A DNA stretch of 20,213 nucleotides. Origin: DATBHZ01 sp036557185. GTDB lineage: Bacteria; Actinomycetota; Acidimicrobiia; IMCC26256; JAENVU01. The notes under the pieces were generated by a model. The model had not been told where the DNA came from, did not search any database, and saw nothing but the letters and a program-made list of their open reading frames with translations. How positions within the stretch are numbered: the first letter of the stretch is position 1; every line of letters begins with the position of its first letter. The stretch spans positions 1 to 20,213 of the forward strand of contig DATBHZ010000109.1 in assembly GCA_036557185.1 (NCBI GenBank), in the 5' to 3' direction. Of the stretch, positions 12,789 to 20,213 are shown piece after piece. Position numbers and translations under genes: made by a program.

Positions 12789-14489
12789 GTGATCCACGAG
12801 CTCGTGACCGGGCGGTCGGTTCCCGGACGCGCACGCATCGGCGAGCTGTTCGTCAACCGCGGCCTGGTCAAACAGGAAGACCTCGACGCCGCGCTCGAGC
12901 TGCAACGCGAAACGGGCCGCAAGATCGGCGAGACGCTCGTCGATCTCGGTCACGCGACGACGTTGCAGGTCGCGCACGTGCTCGCCGACCGTCTCGGCCT
13001 CGACTTCGTCGACCTCGACGAGCTCACGCTCGACACCTTTGCCGCGCAGCGGATCCCCGAGGAGGTGGCGCGCAGGTACCGCGCGCTGCCGCTCGATTCC
13101 TCCGACACCGGCGTGCGCCTCGCGGTCGCGGATCCGACCAACGTGTTCGCGATCGACGACCTCTCGCTCCTTCTCGGGAAGCCGGTGGTCACGGTCGTCG
13201 CCGACTCGGCGCAGCTCGACACGGCGATCGACCGGATCTGGAGCGGCTCGGCGATCGAGACCACGCTCGGTGACGCCACGGACGAGCAGGAGGCGGAGGA
13301 GGACCTGGAGCTCGCGTCCACCTCGGACGACGACGGGCCGATCGTCCGTCTCGTCGACGCCATCATCGCCCAGGCGGTGGACGAGCGTGCGTCCGACATC
13401 CACGTCGAGCCGGGCACCGGACACGTCCGCATCCGGTTCCGCGTCGACGGGGTCCTCCACGACGCGTCCACGGCCCCGCTGAACGTGCTCCGGCCGCTCA
13501 TCAGCCGTCTCAAGATCCTCGCCGGTTGCGACATCAGCCACACGCGGGTGCCTCAGGACGGCCGGTTCTCGTCCCGTGTGCGCGGGCGGACCGTCGACAT
13601 CCGCATGACCACGTTGCCGACCGGATGGGGCGAAGCCGCGGTGCTGCGGCTGCTCGACACGTCGGGTGGTGTCATCCAGCTCGACGCGCTCGGCTTCGAG
13701 CCCGCGGAGCTGGAGCGCTATCGCGAGGCCGCATCGGCGTCGCAAGGTGCGATCGTGACGAGCGGTCCCACGGGCTCCGGAAAGACCTCGACGATGTACG
13801 CGACGCTCCTCGAGCTGAACACGCCGGGCCGGAGCATCGTCTCGGTGGAGGACCCGATCGAGTACCAGCTCGACGGAGTCAAGCAGGTGCAGGTCACGCA
13901 CCGCGGTGGTGTCGGGTTCGCGAGCGCGCTGCGATCGATCCTGCGTGCCGACCCCGACATCATCCTCGTCGGCGAGGTGCGGGATCCCGAGACTGCGCGG
14001 ATCGCGGCAGAGGCAGCGCTCACCGGCCACCTCGTCCTGACCACGATTCACACCACGAGCGCTTCCGCGGTTCCGGTGCGCCTCATCGACATGGGCGTGG
14101 AGCCGTACCTCGTGACGTCCGCGCTCCACTGTGTGGTCGCCCAGCGGCTCATCCGGACACTGTGTGACAAGTGCGCCGCGTCGTGGATCCCCGACGAAGA
14201 GGAGATCCGGCTGCTCGGGCTCACCGACGATGACGTCGAGGCGGCGAAGCTGCGCGAGCGCGTCGGGTGCCAGGCATGCTCCGGCACCGGTTACAACGGC
14301 CGTACCGCGATCTACGAGGTGCTGCCGATCGATGACGAGATCCACGGGCTGATCGCCCACGGGGCGAACGCCCGCGAGATCGAGGCCACCGCGATCGCCC
14401 ATGGCATGCAGACGCTGCGCTCGGCAGCCGTGCGCAAGCTGATCAACGGCGTGTGCGGGCTGGACGAGCTCGTACGAGTCGTCAGCTGA
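12789..14489 (+). CDS. pilB: PilB-type extension ATPase with intact c-di-GMP (MshEN) motif
   Basis: A 566-residue GspE/PilB ATPase that powers pilus extension. The MshEN N-domain reads R16-I-G-x-L, G25, L32-x3-L36-x2-Q39, the full pattern used by MshE to bind cyclic di-GMP, with a second repeat at KIGETLVDLG (45-54). An acidic linker (about 155-183) leads to the motor: ASDIHVEP (201-208), RVPQDGRFSSRV, Walker A GPTGSGKTS (326-334, K332), VEDPIEYQ, Walker B ILVGEVRD (392-399) and HLVLTTIHTTSA. Zinc is probably held by C459/C462 and C494/C497. The GTG at 12789 has only a weak ribosome binding site, and a GTG five codons later is possible. It is the only plus-strand pilus gene, divergent from the fused pilT and convergent with the second pilT. 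It may be the signal-responsive partner of the pilB at 15638. Confidence 0.93.
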   Translation: MIHELVTGRSVPGRARIGELFVNRGLVKQEDLDAALELQRETGRKIGETLVDLGHATTLQVAHVLADRLGLDFVDLDELTLDTFAAQRIPEEVARRYRALPLDSSDTGVRLAVADPTNVFAIDDLSLLLGKPVVTVVADSAQLDTAIDRIWSGSAIETTLGDATDEQEAEEDLELASTSDDDGPIVRLVDAIIAQAVDERASDIHVEPGTGHVRIRFRVDGVLHDASTAPLNVLRPLISRLKILAGCDISHTRVPQDGRFSSRVRGRTVDIRMTTLPTGWGEAAVLRLLDTSGGVIQLDALGFEPAELERYREAASASQGAIVTSGPTGSGKTSTMYATLLELNTPGRSIVSVEDPIEYQLDGVKQVQVTHRGGVGFASALRSILRADPDIILVGEVRDPETARIAAEAALTGHLVLTTIHTTSASAVPVRLIDMGVEPYLVTSALHCVVAQRLIRTLCDKCAASWIPDEEEIRLLGLTDDDVEAAKLRERVGCQACSGTGYNGRTAIYEVLPIDDEIHGLIAHGANAREIEATAIAHGMQTLRSAAVRKLINGVCGLDELVRVVS

Positions 14490-14492
14490 TCA

Positions 14493-14515
14493 CGCGGTCG
14501 CACTCCACGACCGCG
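14493..14515. terminator. Shared hairpin between convergent pilB and pilT
   Basis: CGCGGTCG (14493-14500) and CGACCGCG (14508-14515) form an 8 bp stem with a 7-base loop, filling most of the 32-base gap between two convergent stops. Its position suggests a bidirectional terminator. No T-run is present. Confidence 0.65.
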
Positions 14516-14521
14516 GGTTGA

Positions 14522-15616
14522 TCAGGCGGGCGCCGCGACTTGGGTCGGCTCTGCTTCGCCCGCCTCGATGGCGAGGTTCACGTCGTGCGGGTGCGTCGCC
14601 GCACCGATGGCGACCTGCCGCGTGATCCTGCCCTCGCGGTACAGGGCCACGACGTGCTGGTCGAACGTCTGCATCCCGTAGTACTCGCCACCCGCCATGA
14701 CCTCTTCGAGCTCGGTCGTCCGGTCGGGCGCCACGATGCGGTCGAAGACTCTGCCGTTGCCCACCAGCACCTCGATAGCGGGCAGCCGGCCCTCGCCGTC
14801 GGCACGAGGCAGCAGTCGCTGGCTCACGATGCCGCGGAGCGCGGCTGCGAGCGAGCTGCGCACCTGAAGGTGCTGGTGTGCAGGGAAGAAATCGAGGATC
14901 CGGTTGACCGTCTCCGTCGCGTTCACCGTGTGCAAGCTCGACAGCACGAGGTGGCCGGTCTCGGCCGCGGCCAACGCTGCCCAGACGGTCTCGGCGTCGC
15001 GCATCTCGCCGATGAGGATCACGTCCGGGTCCTGGCGCAGCACCATCTTGAGCGCGGTGCGGAAGTCGGCCGTATCGGTGCCGACCTCGCGCTGCGAGAC
15101 CAGCGACCGGATGTCGGAGTGCCGGATCTCTACCGGGTCCTCGATCGTCACGATGTGCTTGTCCTTGGTCCGGTTGATGTGGTCGATCATCGACGCGAGC
15201 GTGGTTGTCTTTCCCGACCCGGTGCGCCCGGTGACGAGGACGAGACCGTGAGGTTCGTCGGCGAGCCGGCGGACCACCGGCGGGAAGCCGAGCTCGGGGA
15301 GCGACGGCACCTCGGGCAGGACGCGCCGCATCGCGAGCGACACGGTCTCCTGTTGCCGGAACGCGTTCACGCGGAACCGTCCAACGGATCCGAACTCGTA
15401 CGCGAAGTCGGTCTCACCACGATCGATGAACTGCTGAGCGCGGCTCGGCGGGATCAGCCGCGACGCCATCTCGGCGGTGTCGTCCTCGGTGAGCACGTCG
15501 TGGGACGCCGGCACGAGGCGGCCTTCGACACGCAGCATCGGGGTGTTGTCCACCTTGAGGTGCAGGTCCGACGCGCCCGCCTCGACGGCGACGCGCAGCA
15601 GCTCCTCGATGTCCAT
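14522..15616 (-). CDS. pilT: PilT-type ATPase of normal length
   Basis: A 364-residue hexameric secretion ATPase. Motifs: ASDLHLKVDNTPMLRVEGRL (15-34), Walker A GRTGSGKTT (130-138, K136), TIEDPVEIRH (157-166), Walker B ILIGEMRD (200-207) and HLVLSSLHTVNA (222-233). The conserved AIRNLIRE retraction motif of classical PilT is replaced here by GRVFDRIVAPDR (288-299), while the fused PilT at 11091-12665 keeps it. The C-terminal MQTFDQHVVALYREGRIT block (315-332) is normal. The ATG at 15616 has an ideal ribosome binding site (GAGGAGG), and the gene starts 21 bases after pilB stops, so they form an operon. It could be a PilT variant or a PilU-like accessory motor. Confidence 0.92.
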   Translation of the reverse strand: MDIEELLRVAVEAGASDLHLKVDNTPMLRVEGRLVPASHDVLTEDDTAEMASRLIPPSRAQQFIDRGETDFAYEFGSVGRFRVNAFRQQETVSLAMRRVLPEVPSLPELGFPPVVRRLADEPHGLVLVTGRTGSGKTTTLASMIDHINRTKDKHIVTIEDPVEIRHSDIRSLVSQREVGTDTADFRTALKMVLRQDPDVILIGEMRDAETVWAALAAAETGHLVLSSLHTVNATETVNRILDFFPAHQHLQVRSSLAAALRGIVSQRLLPRADGEGRLPAIEVLVGNGRVFDRIVAPDRTTELEEVMAGGEYYGMQTFDQHVVALYREGRITRQVAIGAATHPHDVNLAIEAGEAEPTQVAAPA

Positions 15617-15637
15617 CGTTCCTCCTCTGACAACAGC

Positions 15638-17317
15638 TCAGGCGACGACCCGGAAGACCTCTTCGAGGCTCGTCATCCCGGAAGCGACCTTGCGCAGCCC
15701 GTCCCGGTGCAGCGGGATCATCCCGCCCATGAGCGCTTCCTTCTTTACGTCATCGGTCGCTCGGCGCTCGATGATGAGCCGTTCGATCTCCTCGGTGATC
15801 GGCATCACCTCGTGAAGGGCGAATCGGCCCCGATATCCGGTCTTGCCGCACGACGAGCAGCCGATGGCCTTGTAGATCGTCGGCAGCTCATCGACCTCGT
15901 CCATGGGCCATCCGGCCTCCACCAGCTCGGCTTCGGACGGCTCGTAGGCCTCCTTGCAGTGGTCGCACAGCTTGCGAGCGAGGCGTTGCGCGAGCACGCA
16001 GTCGAGCGCGCTCGTGACCAGGAACGGCTCGACGCCCATCTCGACGAGACGGAGCGGCGTCGAGGCGGCGTCGTTCGTGTGCAGCGTGCTCAGCACGAGG
16101 TGGCCGGTCAACGACGCCTCGACCGCGATGATCGCGGTCTCCTGGTCGCGGATCTCACCGACGAGCACGATGTCGGGGTCGGCGCGCAGAATCGATCGGA
16201 GTGCAGCGGCGAAGCTCAGGCCCGCCTTCGAGTGGATCTGGACCTGGTTGATCCCCGGGAGCCGGTACTCGACGGGATCTTCGACGGTGATGATGTTCCG
16301 GTCGACCTGGTTGAGGATGTTCAGCGTCGCGTACAGCGTGGTCGATTTTCCCGAGCCCGTGGGACCGGTCACGAGGATGGTCCCGTACGGCTTGCGGAAG
16401 GACACCTCGTAGCGCTGGAGCACGTCGGGAAGGAATCCCTGGTCGTCGAGCGTCAACAGGGCCTGACCCTTGTCGAGGATTCGCATGACGACCTTCTCGC
16501 CGAAGACGGTGGGCAAGGTGGCGACACGAAGATCGATGGGCTTGCCGGAGATCTTCAGCGACATGCGGCCGTCCTGCGGGACGCGGCGCTCCGCGATGTT
16601 GATGTCGGACATGACCTTGAGGCGACTGATCACGCCCGCCTGGATCGCCTTCGGTGAGTGCATGACCTCGTGGAGCACACCGTCGATGCGGTACCGGATG
16701 CGAAGATCCTTCTCGGCCGGCTCCACGTGGATGTCGGACGCGCGGTCCTGCACCGCCTGGGTGATGACCAGGTTCACGAACTTGACGATCGGCGCGTCCT
16801 CGATGACCTCGCTGACGTTCGAGAGCTCGTCGCTGTCCCCGTACTCGTCCGCCGCCTCCTGCGCCATCTCCCCGACTTCGCCGTCGAGCCGGTGGAACCG
16901 ATCGATCTCGTCCTGGAGCTGGCTCGCCGTGGAAACGACGGTGACGACATCCGAATTCGTGATCGTGCTGATGGCGTCGACCGCAGGCAGGTTGCCCGGG
17001 TCCGCCATGGCGACGATGAGCCTGCCGTCCTCGCGCCACATGACGGGCAAGGCCTGGTACTGGCGCGCCTTCGCCTCCGGGAGGAGGGCGGCGACCGAGG
17101 GATCGATCGTGACGTCCGACAGATCGAGGAACTCGAGACCGACCTGCGAGGCGAGCGCCTGGACGAGGTCGACCTCCGAGATGTGACCCATCTCGATGAG
17201 TACCCGGCCGAGCGGCCTCCCGCTGGCTTCCTCCTCGTCGACCGCCGCGTCGAGCTGCGCCTCGGTGATGAGGCCTTGCTGCAGTAGCAGGCTCCCCAGA
17301 TGCGTGCCGTCAGACAC
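15638..17317 (-). CDS. pilB: PilB-type pilus extension ATPase
   Basis: A 559-residue GspE/PilB protein. N-terminal MshEN-like repeats (HLGSLLLQQGLITEAQLDAA and PLGRVLIEMGHISEVDLVQA) keep the fold but not the c-di-GMP contacts: the usual arginine is H6 and the usual glutamine is E29. The motor has ASDIHVEP (193-200), RVPQDGRM, Walker A GPTGSGKST (318-326, K324), VEDPVEY, Walker B VLVGEIRD (383-390) and HLVLSTLHTNDA. The zinc cysteines are C451/C454 and C487/C490. The GTG at 17317 is preceded by GGAGG with a four-base gap. It is followed by pilT in the same transcript and preceded by a sigma-28-like promoter. This looks like the housekeeping extension motor, while the plus-strand pilB carries the better nucleotide-binding motif. 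Confidence 0.95.
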   Translation of the reverse strand: MSDGTHLGSLLLQQGLITEAQLDAAVDEEEASGRPLGRVLIEMGHISEVDLVQALASQVGLEFLDLSDVTIDPSVAALLPEAKARQYQALPVMWREDGRLIVAMADPGNLPAVDAISTITNSDVVTVVSTASQLQDEIDRFHRLDGEVGEMAQEAADEYGDSDELSNVSEVIEDAPIVKFVNLVITQAVQDRASDIHVEPAEKDLRIRYRIDGVLHEVMHSPKAIQAGVISRLKVMSDINIAERRVPQDGRMSLKISGKPIDLRVATLPTVFGEKVVMRILDKGQALLTLDDQGFLPDVLQRYEVSFRKPYGTILVTGPTGSGKSTTLYATLNILNQVDRNIITVEDPVEYRLPGINQVQIHSKAGLSFAAALRSILRADPDIVLVGEIRDQETAIIAVEASLTGHLVLSTLHTNDAASTPLRLVEMGVEPFLVTSALDCVLAQRLARKLCDHCKEAYEPSEAELVEAGWPMDEVDELPTIYKAIGCSSCGKTGYRGRFALHEVMPITEEIERLIIERRATDDVKKEALMGGMIPLHRDGLRKVASGMTSLEEVFRVVA

Positions 17318-17349
17318 TGGGCCTCCACCGCCCGGGCCGGGCGAGACCT

Positions 17350-17366
17350 CCTCACCCTCGGTGAGG
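17350..17366 (-). terminator. Hairpin between the DUF4388 gene and pilB
   Basis: CCTCACC and GGTGAGG form a 7 bp stem with a 3-base loop, about 60 bases after the DUF4388 stop and just downstream of the predicted pilB -10. It may terminate the upstream transcript or form the very 5' end of the pilB message. The sequence alone does not decide. Confidence 0.35.
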
Positions 17367-17369
17367 CGC

Positions 17370-17395
17370 TATCGACCGCTCCCGGGCCGAGCTGA
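17370..17395 (-). promoter_or_regulatory. Sigma-28-like promoter for pilB-pilT
   Basis: On the minus strand TCAG (17392-17395) is followed after 16 bases by TCGATA (17370-17375). Spacing and both elements match those before the fused pilT gene, and the flanking bases (CTTCAG and CGATAG) are also shared. The predicted start is near 17362, about 45 bases before the GTG of pilB. Confidence 0.5.
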
Positions 17396-17426
17396 AGCAG
17401 TTGTCAGGGTTCGAATGGGGCGACGG

Positions 17427-18488
17427 TCAGCTCTGGTCGCGGAGCCCAGAGAACAGTCGCAGCAGCGCCCCGCGGTCGGTCGTGACCGAGGACTTGTCCT
17501 CGTCCTCGGAGGGCCCGGCCTCGGGCGCATCCTGTGGAGCCTCGTCGGGCACCGGGCCCGGGTCCCGCAGGCCGGCGCGCGCAGCGAGCTGGGCGCGCTC
17601 GCGCTCGATGGAGTCGCGATCGAGATCGGCGGACGGATCGGGGACGCTGGTGACGACGCCTTGGGAGCCGTTCGTCTCCGAGCCGTCGGGCTCCTCCACG
17701 GCGTGGATCGCCGTCGACGAGAGGACCACGGAGTCCTCCTCGTCCTCGGGATCGGGCGGGAGCTCGGATGCGCGCTCTTCACGCTTCGCGCTTCTCTTCT
17801 CGCGCCGTCCGGACGCCTTCTTCGGAGGCTCGGGCTCCTGGTCCGTCTCCTCGACCTCTGCCTCCTCGGCGTCCTCGTCCTCCGCCTTCTCGCTCAGCCG
17901 TGCCTTCGAAGCGGTCGAGCCCGCGGCACGGATCGTGCCCTGCTCGACGAGGTCGCGGACCGTGGGTGCCACCTCGATCACGCTGCACCTCAGCTCGCGC
18001 GCGATTGCTCGCACCGACTTGCCGCCTTCCAGCAGCGCGAGGACCTTGAGCGAGGAACGGTTGAGGGTGACCGTCTCGTCGTCGTTGTCGTCGTTCAGCT
18101 CGAACTGGACGTCGAACGACGGGATGTAGATCTCGGTTTCGTGCCAGTCACGCAGGATGCGCTCGACGCGGCCCACGATCGGCGCGATGTCAGCGCCGCG
18201 GTCCGCTGGCCACGAGGGTGTGCGGTTCGGCACGAACTCGAACGACCCGGTGGAGAAGCGGAAGAGATGAAAGCACACGTCGATGAGCCGGACCTCCAGC
18301 TCCTCGCGCGTCTCGACGGGCCCGGCATAGTCCGCGGCCTCACCTGCACAGAAGCGCCCGGCCGTGACGTAGAGCGTGCCGTGACCGTCAGGGCCCGCGA
18401 CGCCCAGCGCGCCGGTCTGGCGCGCCTGCTCCAGCAGGCCGAGGATCTCGGCCAGTGAAAACGTATCGAGGGTCCCCTGGAGTCCCAC
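17427..18488 (-). CDS. DUF4388 domain protein with acidic C-terminal tail
   Basis: A 353-residue cytoplasmic protein. Residues 1-120 match the DUF4388 pattern: MGLQGTLDTFSLAEILGLLE at the start, TGALGV, GTLYVTAGRFCAGEA and an F-x-F-x-x-G-x-F-x-F strand (75-85). Such domains occur at the ends of regulators in gliding, pilus and signalling systems. Residues about 143-188 (LNRSSLKVLALLEGGKSVRA onward, to DLVEQGTIRA) look like a winged-helix segment of the kind that often follows. From about 195 the chain is acidic, rich in E, D, K and P, and probably disordered, ending with a short conserved-looking GALLRLFSGLRDQS. The GTG at 18488 follows GGAGG. It sits between aroE and pilB, which supports a regulatory or localising role in pilus function, though its precise activity is unknown. 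Confidence 0.82.
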   Translation of the reverse strand: MGLQGTLDTFSLAEILGLLEQARQTGALGVAGPDGHGTLYVTAGRFCAGEAADYAGPVETREELEVRLIDVCFHLFRFSTGSFEFVPNRTPSWPADRGADIAPIVGRVERILRDWHETEIYIPSFDVQFELNDDNDDETVTLNRSSLKVLALLEGGKSVRAIARELRCSVIEVAPTVRDLVEQGTIRAAGSTASKARLSEKAEDEDAEEAEVEETDQEPEPPKKASGRREKRSAKREERASELPPDPEDEEDSVVLSSTAIHAVEEPDGSETNGSQGVVTSVPDPSADLDRDSIERERAQLAARAGLRDPGPVPDEAPQDAPEAGPSEDEDKSSVTTDRGALLRLFSGLRDQS

Positions 18489-18519
18489 GCATCCTCCGCT
18501 CCGGCACGTACTGGTGGTT

Positions 18520-18546
18520 TGTCGGCACCGATACGTGAATCATTGA
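18520..18546 (-). promoter_or_regulatory. Sigma-28-like promoter candidate for the DUF4388 gene
   Basis: On the minus strand TCAA (18543-18546), overlapping the last codons of aroE, is followed after 17 bases by CCGACA (18520-18525). A transcript would begin near 18512, about 24 bases before the GTG. The -10 departs by one base from CCGATA. It is scored mainly on its agreement with the other candidates in the locus. Confidence 0.4.
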
Positions 18547-19388
18547 GAGGACGTGGCACCGGCCCCCGCGGCCTGGGCCGCACGACCCATCGCGTCTCGT
18601 GGAGCCTCCCGACCTGTGAACAGCTCGAACGCGAGCGCGGCCTGGTGGACGAGCATGCCGAGGCCGCCGATCGTCCCGGCGCCCTGCGCCGCCGCCTCCT
18701 CGAGGAACCGGGTGCGGGCCGGCTCGTACACGAGATCGACGGCCCATTGACCCGCTCCAGGCACGAAGCCCGGAGGAAGTGGTGGCGTGTGCGGCATCCC
18801 GAGCGGCGTCGCGTTCACGACGGCGTCGACGGCGTCGACCGCGGTGGCCGCCTCGCCGAGCTCCAGCGCGACGCCACCGGGAGCGAGCGCCGCCGCGACC
18901 CGTGCGCGTTCGGGGTGCCGGGCGGCCACCGTGACACGCGCGCCGCGCGCGCCGAGCGCGAGCACGACCGCACGCGCTGCGCCGCCGGCGCCGAGCACCA
19001 GGACGCGGCGTCCCTCGGGATCGAAGCCCTCCGTAAGGATGCTGCGCACGAACCCGTCGCCGTCCGTCGACGTGCCCCACGTCGTGCCCCCGTCACGCGC
19101 GATAACCGTGTTGACCGCCCCGAGCGCCGTGGACACATCACTCAGGGCGTCGCACGCGCGTGCGGCATCCTCCTTGTGGGGCATGGTGACGTTGATGCCC
19201 GCGATCCCGAGCGCCGGCAGGGCGCGCACGGCGTCGCCACCACGGCCCGCGGGAACGTGCAACGCCACGTAGACCCAGTCGAGCCCGAGCTCGGCGAACG
19301 CGGCGTTGTGGATCGCAGGTGATCGGGAGTGCGCAACCGGGTCTCCGATCACGGCTGCCACCCTCGTGCCTCCCGAGACGTTGGTCAC
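18540..19388 (-). CDS. aroE: Shikimate dehydrogenase
   Basis: A 282-residue NADP-dependent enzyme that reduces 3-dehydroshikimate to shikimate in aromatic amino acid synthesis. Substrate-binding S21 and S23 (HSRSPAIHNAAF), catalytic lysine K72 in NVTMPHK (66-72), AVNT (91-94), D109 in the STDGDGF motif (107-113), the nucleotide-binding GAGGAARA (133-140) and the C-terminal GGLGMLVHQAALAF (241-254, with Q249) are all present. The GTG at 19388 overlaps the mltG stop by four bases (GTGA). The mltG-aroE pair upstream of type IV pilus genes is a gene order seen in several actinobacterial and other lineages. In such genomes aroC, aroK and aroB often lie on the other side of the pilus genes, beyond this window. 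Confidence 0.96.
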   Translation of the reverse strand: MTNVSGGTRVAAVIGDPVAHSRSPAIHNAAFAELGLDWVYVALHVPAGRGGDAVRALPALGIAGINVTMPHKEDAARACDALSDVSTALGAVNTVIARDGGTTWGTSTDGDGFVRSILTEGFDPEGRRVLVLGAGGAARAVVLALGARGARVTVAARHPERARVAAALAPGGVALELGEAATAVDAVDAVVNATPLGMPHTPPLPPGFVPGAGQWAVDLVYEPARTRFLEEAAAQGAGTIGGLGMLVHQAALAFELFTGREAPRDAMGRAAQAAGAGATSSQ

Positions 19389-20213
19389 CGAAGCAGACCC
19401 CGGGCGCGCGCCAGCGCCACGTTGTGCTCCTGTTGGGCATAGGTCGTAGCGAACGCCTGCTGGCCGTTGGCACCGATGAGGACGTAATAGAGATAGGACA
19501 CCTTCGCCGGGGATCTCGCCGCGCGCAGCGACGCCGCCGACACCGTCGCGATCGGGGTCGGAGGGAGGCCCTTGACGCGATACGTGTTGTACGCGGACGG
19601 CAACTTGAAGTCGGCCGAGGTGATCGGACCGTGGGCCGACCCGCGCGCGTAGAGCACGGTCGCGTCGATCTGCAGCGGCATGCCGAGCTGCAGGCGGTTC
19701 CAGATCACCGCGCTGATCAGCGGCCGGTCGGAGTCGAGCTTGGCCTCCTTCTCCACCAGCGACGCGATGACCACCGCCTCGTCGTCCCGACCCGGGACGA
19801 GACCGAGCTGCTTCGCGTGGGCGTCGAACGCGGCGACGATGCGGCGAAGGACGTCCTCTTCCTCGTCGCTCGAGGAGATGTAGTACGTGTCCGGCCAGCT
19901 GAGCCCTTCGAGGGAGTGCACCGTGGGGGCCTCGAACTGCGAACGCACCGTGTCGGACCGTGCCAGCGCGAGGAAGGTGTCAGCGCTCATCCCGTGCAGC
20001 GCCCCGACGCGCTGGGCGATCTCCGCGAGCGTGAGACCGGGCGGGAGCGCGAGCTTCTGATAGTGCTGCTTGGCCGGCTTCTCGAGCGCGGCCGCGGCGG
20101 CGCTGGCCCCCATGTGCCGCCGGAGCGTGTACTGGCCGGAACCGAACGGCCCGCGACCGGCGAGCTCGGTATAGGCGGCGAACGCGAAGGACGAGCCGAC
20201 GACACCGTCGTGG
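19385..20213 (-). CDS. mltG: Endolytic murein transglycosylase MltG (5' end outside window)
   Basis: 275 codons of the C-terminal part are visible and the frame stays open to the right edge, so the membrane anchor and start lie beyond 20213. The visible part begins with GVVGSSFAFAAYTELAGRGP and FGSGQYTLRRHM, the LysM-like subdomain of YceG/MltG. The catalytic domain follows: GLSWPDTYYIS (the usual LEGxLFPDTY region), VVIASLVEKEAKLDSDRPLI with the catalytic glutamate in the EKEA segment, VIWNRLQLGMPLQIDATVLYA, and SAYNTYRVKGLPPTPI. MltG cleaves newly made glycan strands and is thought to end their elongation. An internal ATG at 20113 could be mistaken for the start, but the coding sequence clearly continues upstream of it. 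It is cotranscribed with aroE. Confidence 0.93.
   Translation of the reverse strand, partial: HDGVVGSSFAFAAYTELAGRGPFGSGQYTLRRHMGASAAAAALEKPAKQHYQKLALPPGLTLAEIAQRVGALHGMSADTFLALARSDTVRSQFEAPTVHSLEGLSWPDTYYISSSDEEEDVLRRIVAAFDAHAKQLGLVPGRDDEAVVIASLVEKEAKLDSDRPLISAVIWNRLQLGMPLQIDATVLYARGSAHGPITSADFKLPSAYNTYRVKGLPPTPIATVSAASLRAARSPAKVSYLYYVLIGANGQQAFATTYAQQEHNVALARARGLLR

Noticed and set aside
14540..16657. Very long open frame (over 700 codons) on the plus strand
   Set aside because: It lies antisense to pilT and pilB, both with full motif sets, and its translation is rich in R, D, H and E with no recognisable domain. It is a GC-content shadow.
20111..20113. ATG as the start of mltG
   Set aside because: The frame upstream continues with a typical MltG LysM-like segment (TELAGRGPFGSGQYTLRR), so the gene begins outside the window.

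Overview
The window is GC-rich, has many GTG starts, and its genes are packed in 4-8 bp stop/start overlaps. With the gene content, this suggests a high-GC actinobacterium. A type IV pilus (T4P) locus running out of mltG-aroE fits the Acidimicrobiia and related deep actinobacterial lineages best, but that placement is an inference from gene order, not a phylogenetic result.

Right part, 9871-20213, nearly all minus strand: mltG (5' end cut by the window) overlaps aroE. Then come a DUF4388 protein, pilB, pilT, a second pilB alone on the plus strand, a PilT-like ATPase with an unusual MshEN-type N-terminal domain, and pilC. Left part, 1-2433, minus strand: major pilin, second pilin, prepilin peptidase, a small HTH protein and the first codons of pilM. 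Together these are the platform, motors, subunits and processing peptidase of one T4P machine, with two extension-type and two retraction-type ATPases.

Middle part, 2615-9608: a block unrelated to pili sits between pilC and the pilins. Five minus-strand genes overlap end to end: agmatine deiminase-like, luciferase-like oxidoreductase, alpha-oxoamine synthase, acyl carrier protein and fatty acyl-AMP ligase. An AspH/LpxO-type beta-hydroxylase converges on the last gene and a second luciferase-like oxidoreductase diverges from the first. The synthase, ACP and acyl-activating trio resembles the start of bacterial sphingolipid synthesis, or of oxoamine natural products. I think this is the best candidate for an undescribed pathway here.

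Regulation: upstream of the pilin, the fused pilT, pilB and the DUF4388 gene I see spaced elements of the form TCA(A/G)-N16/17-(C/T)CGANA, which resemble sigma-28 (FliA/WhiG) promoters. The pilin has a leader of about 110 nt that can form two mutually exclusive structures, one of which would mask its ribosome binding site. A KstR-like palindrome lies between the two divergent genes at 8.4 kb. I saw no tRNA, rRNA, CRISPR array, insertion sequence or attachment site.
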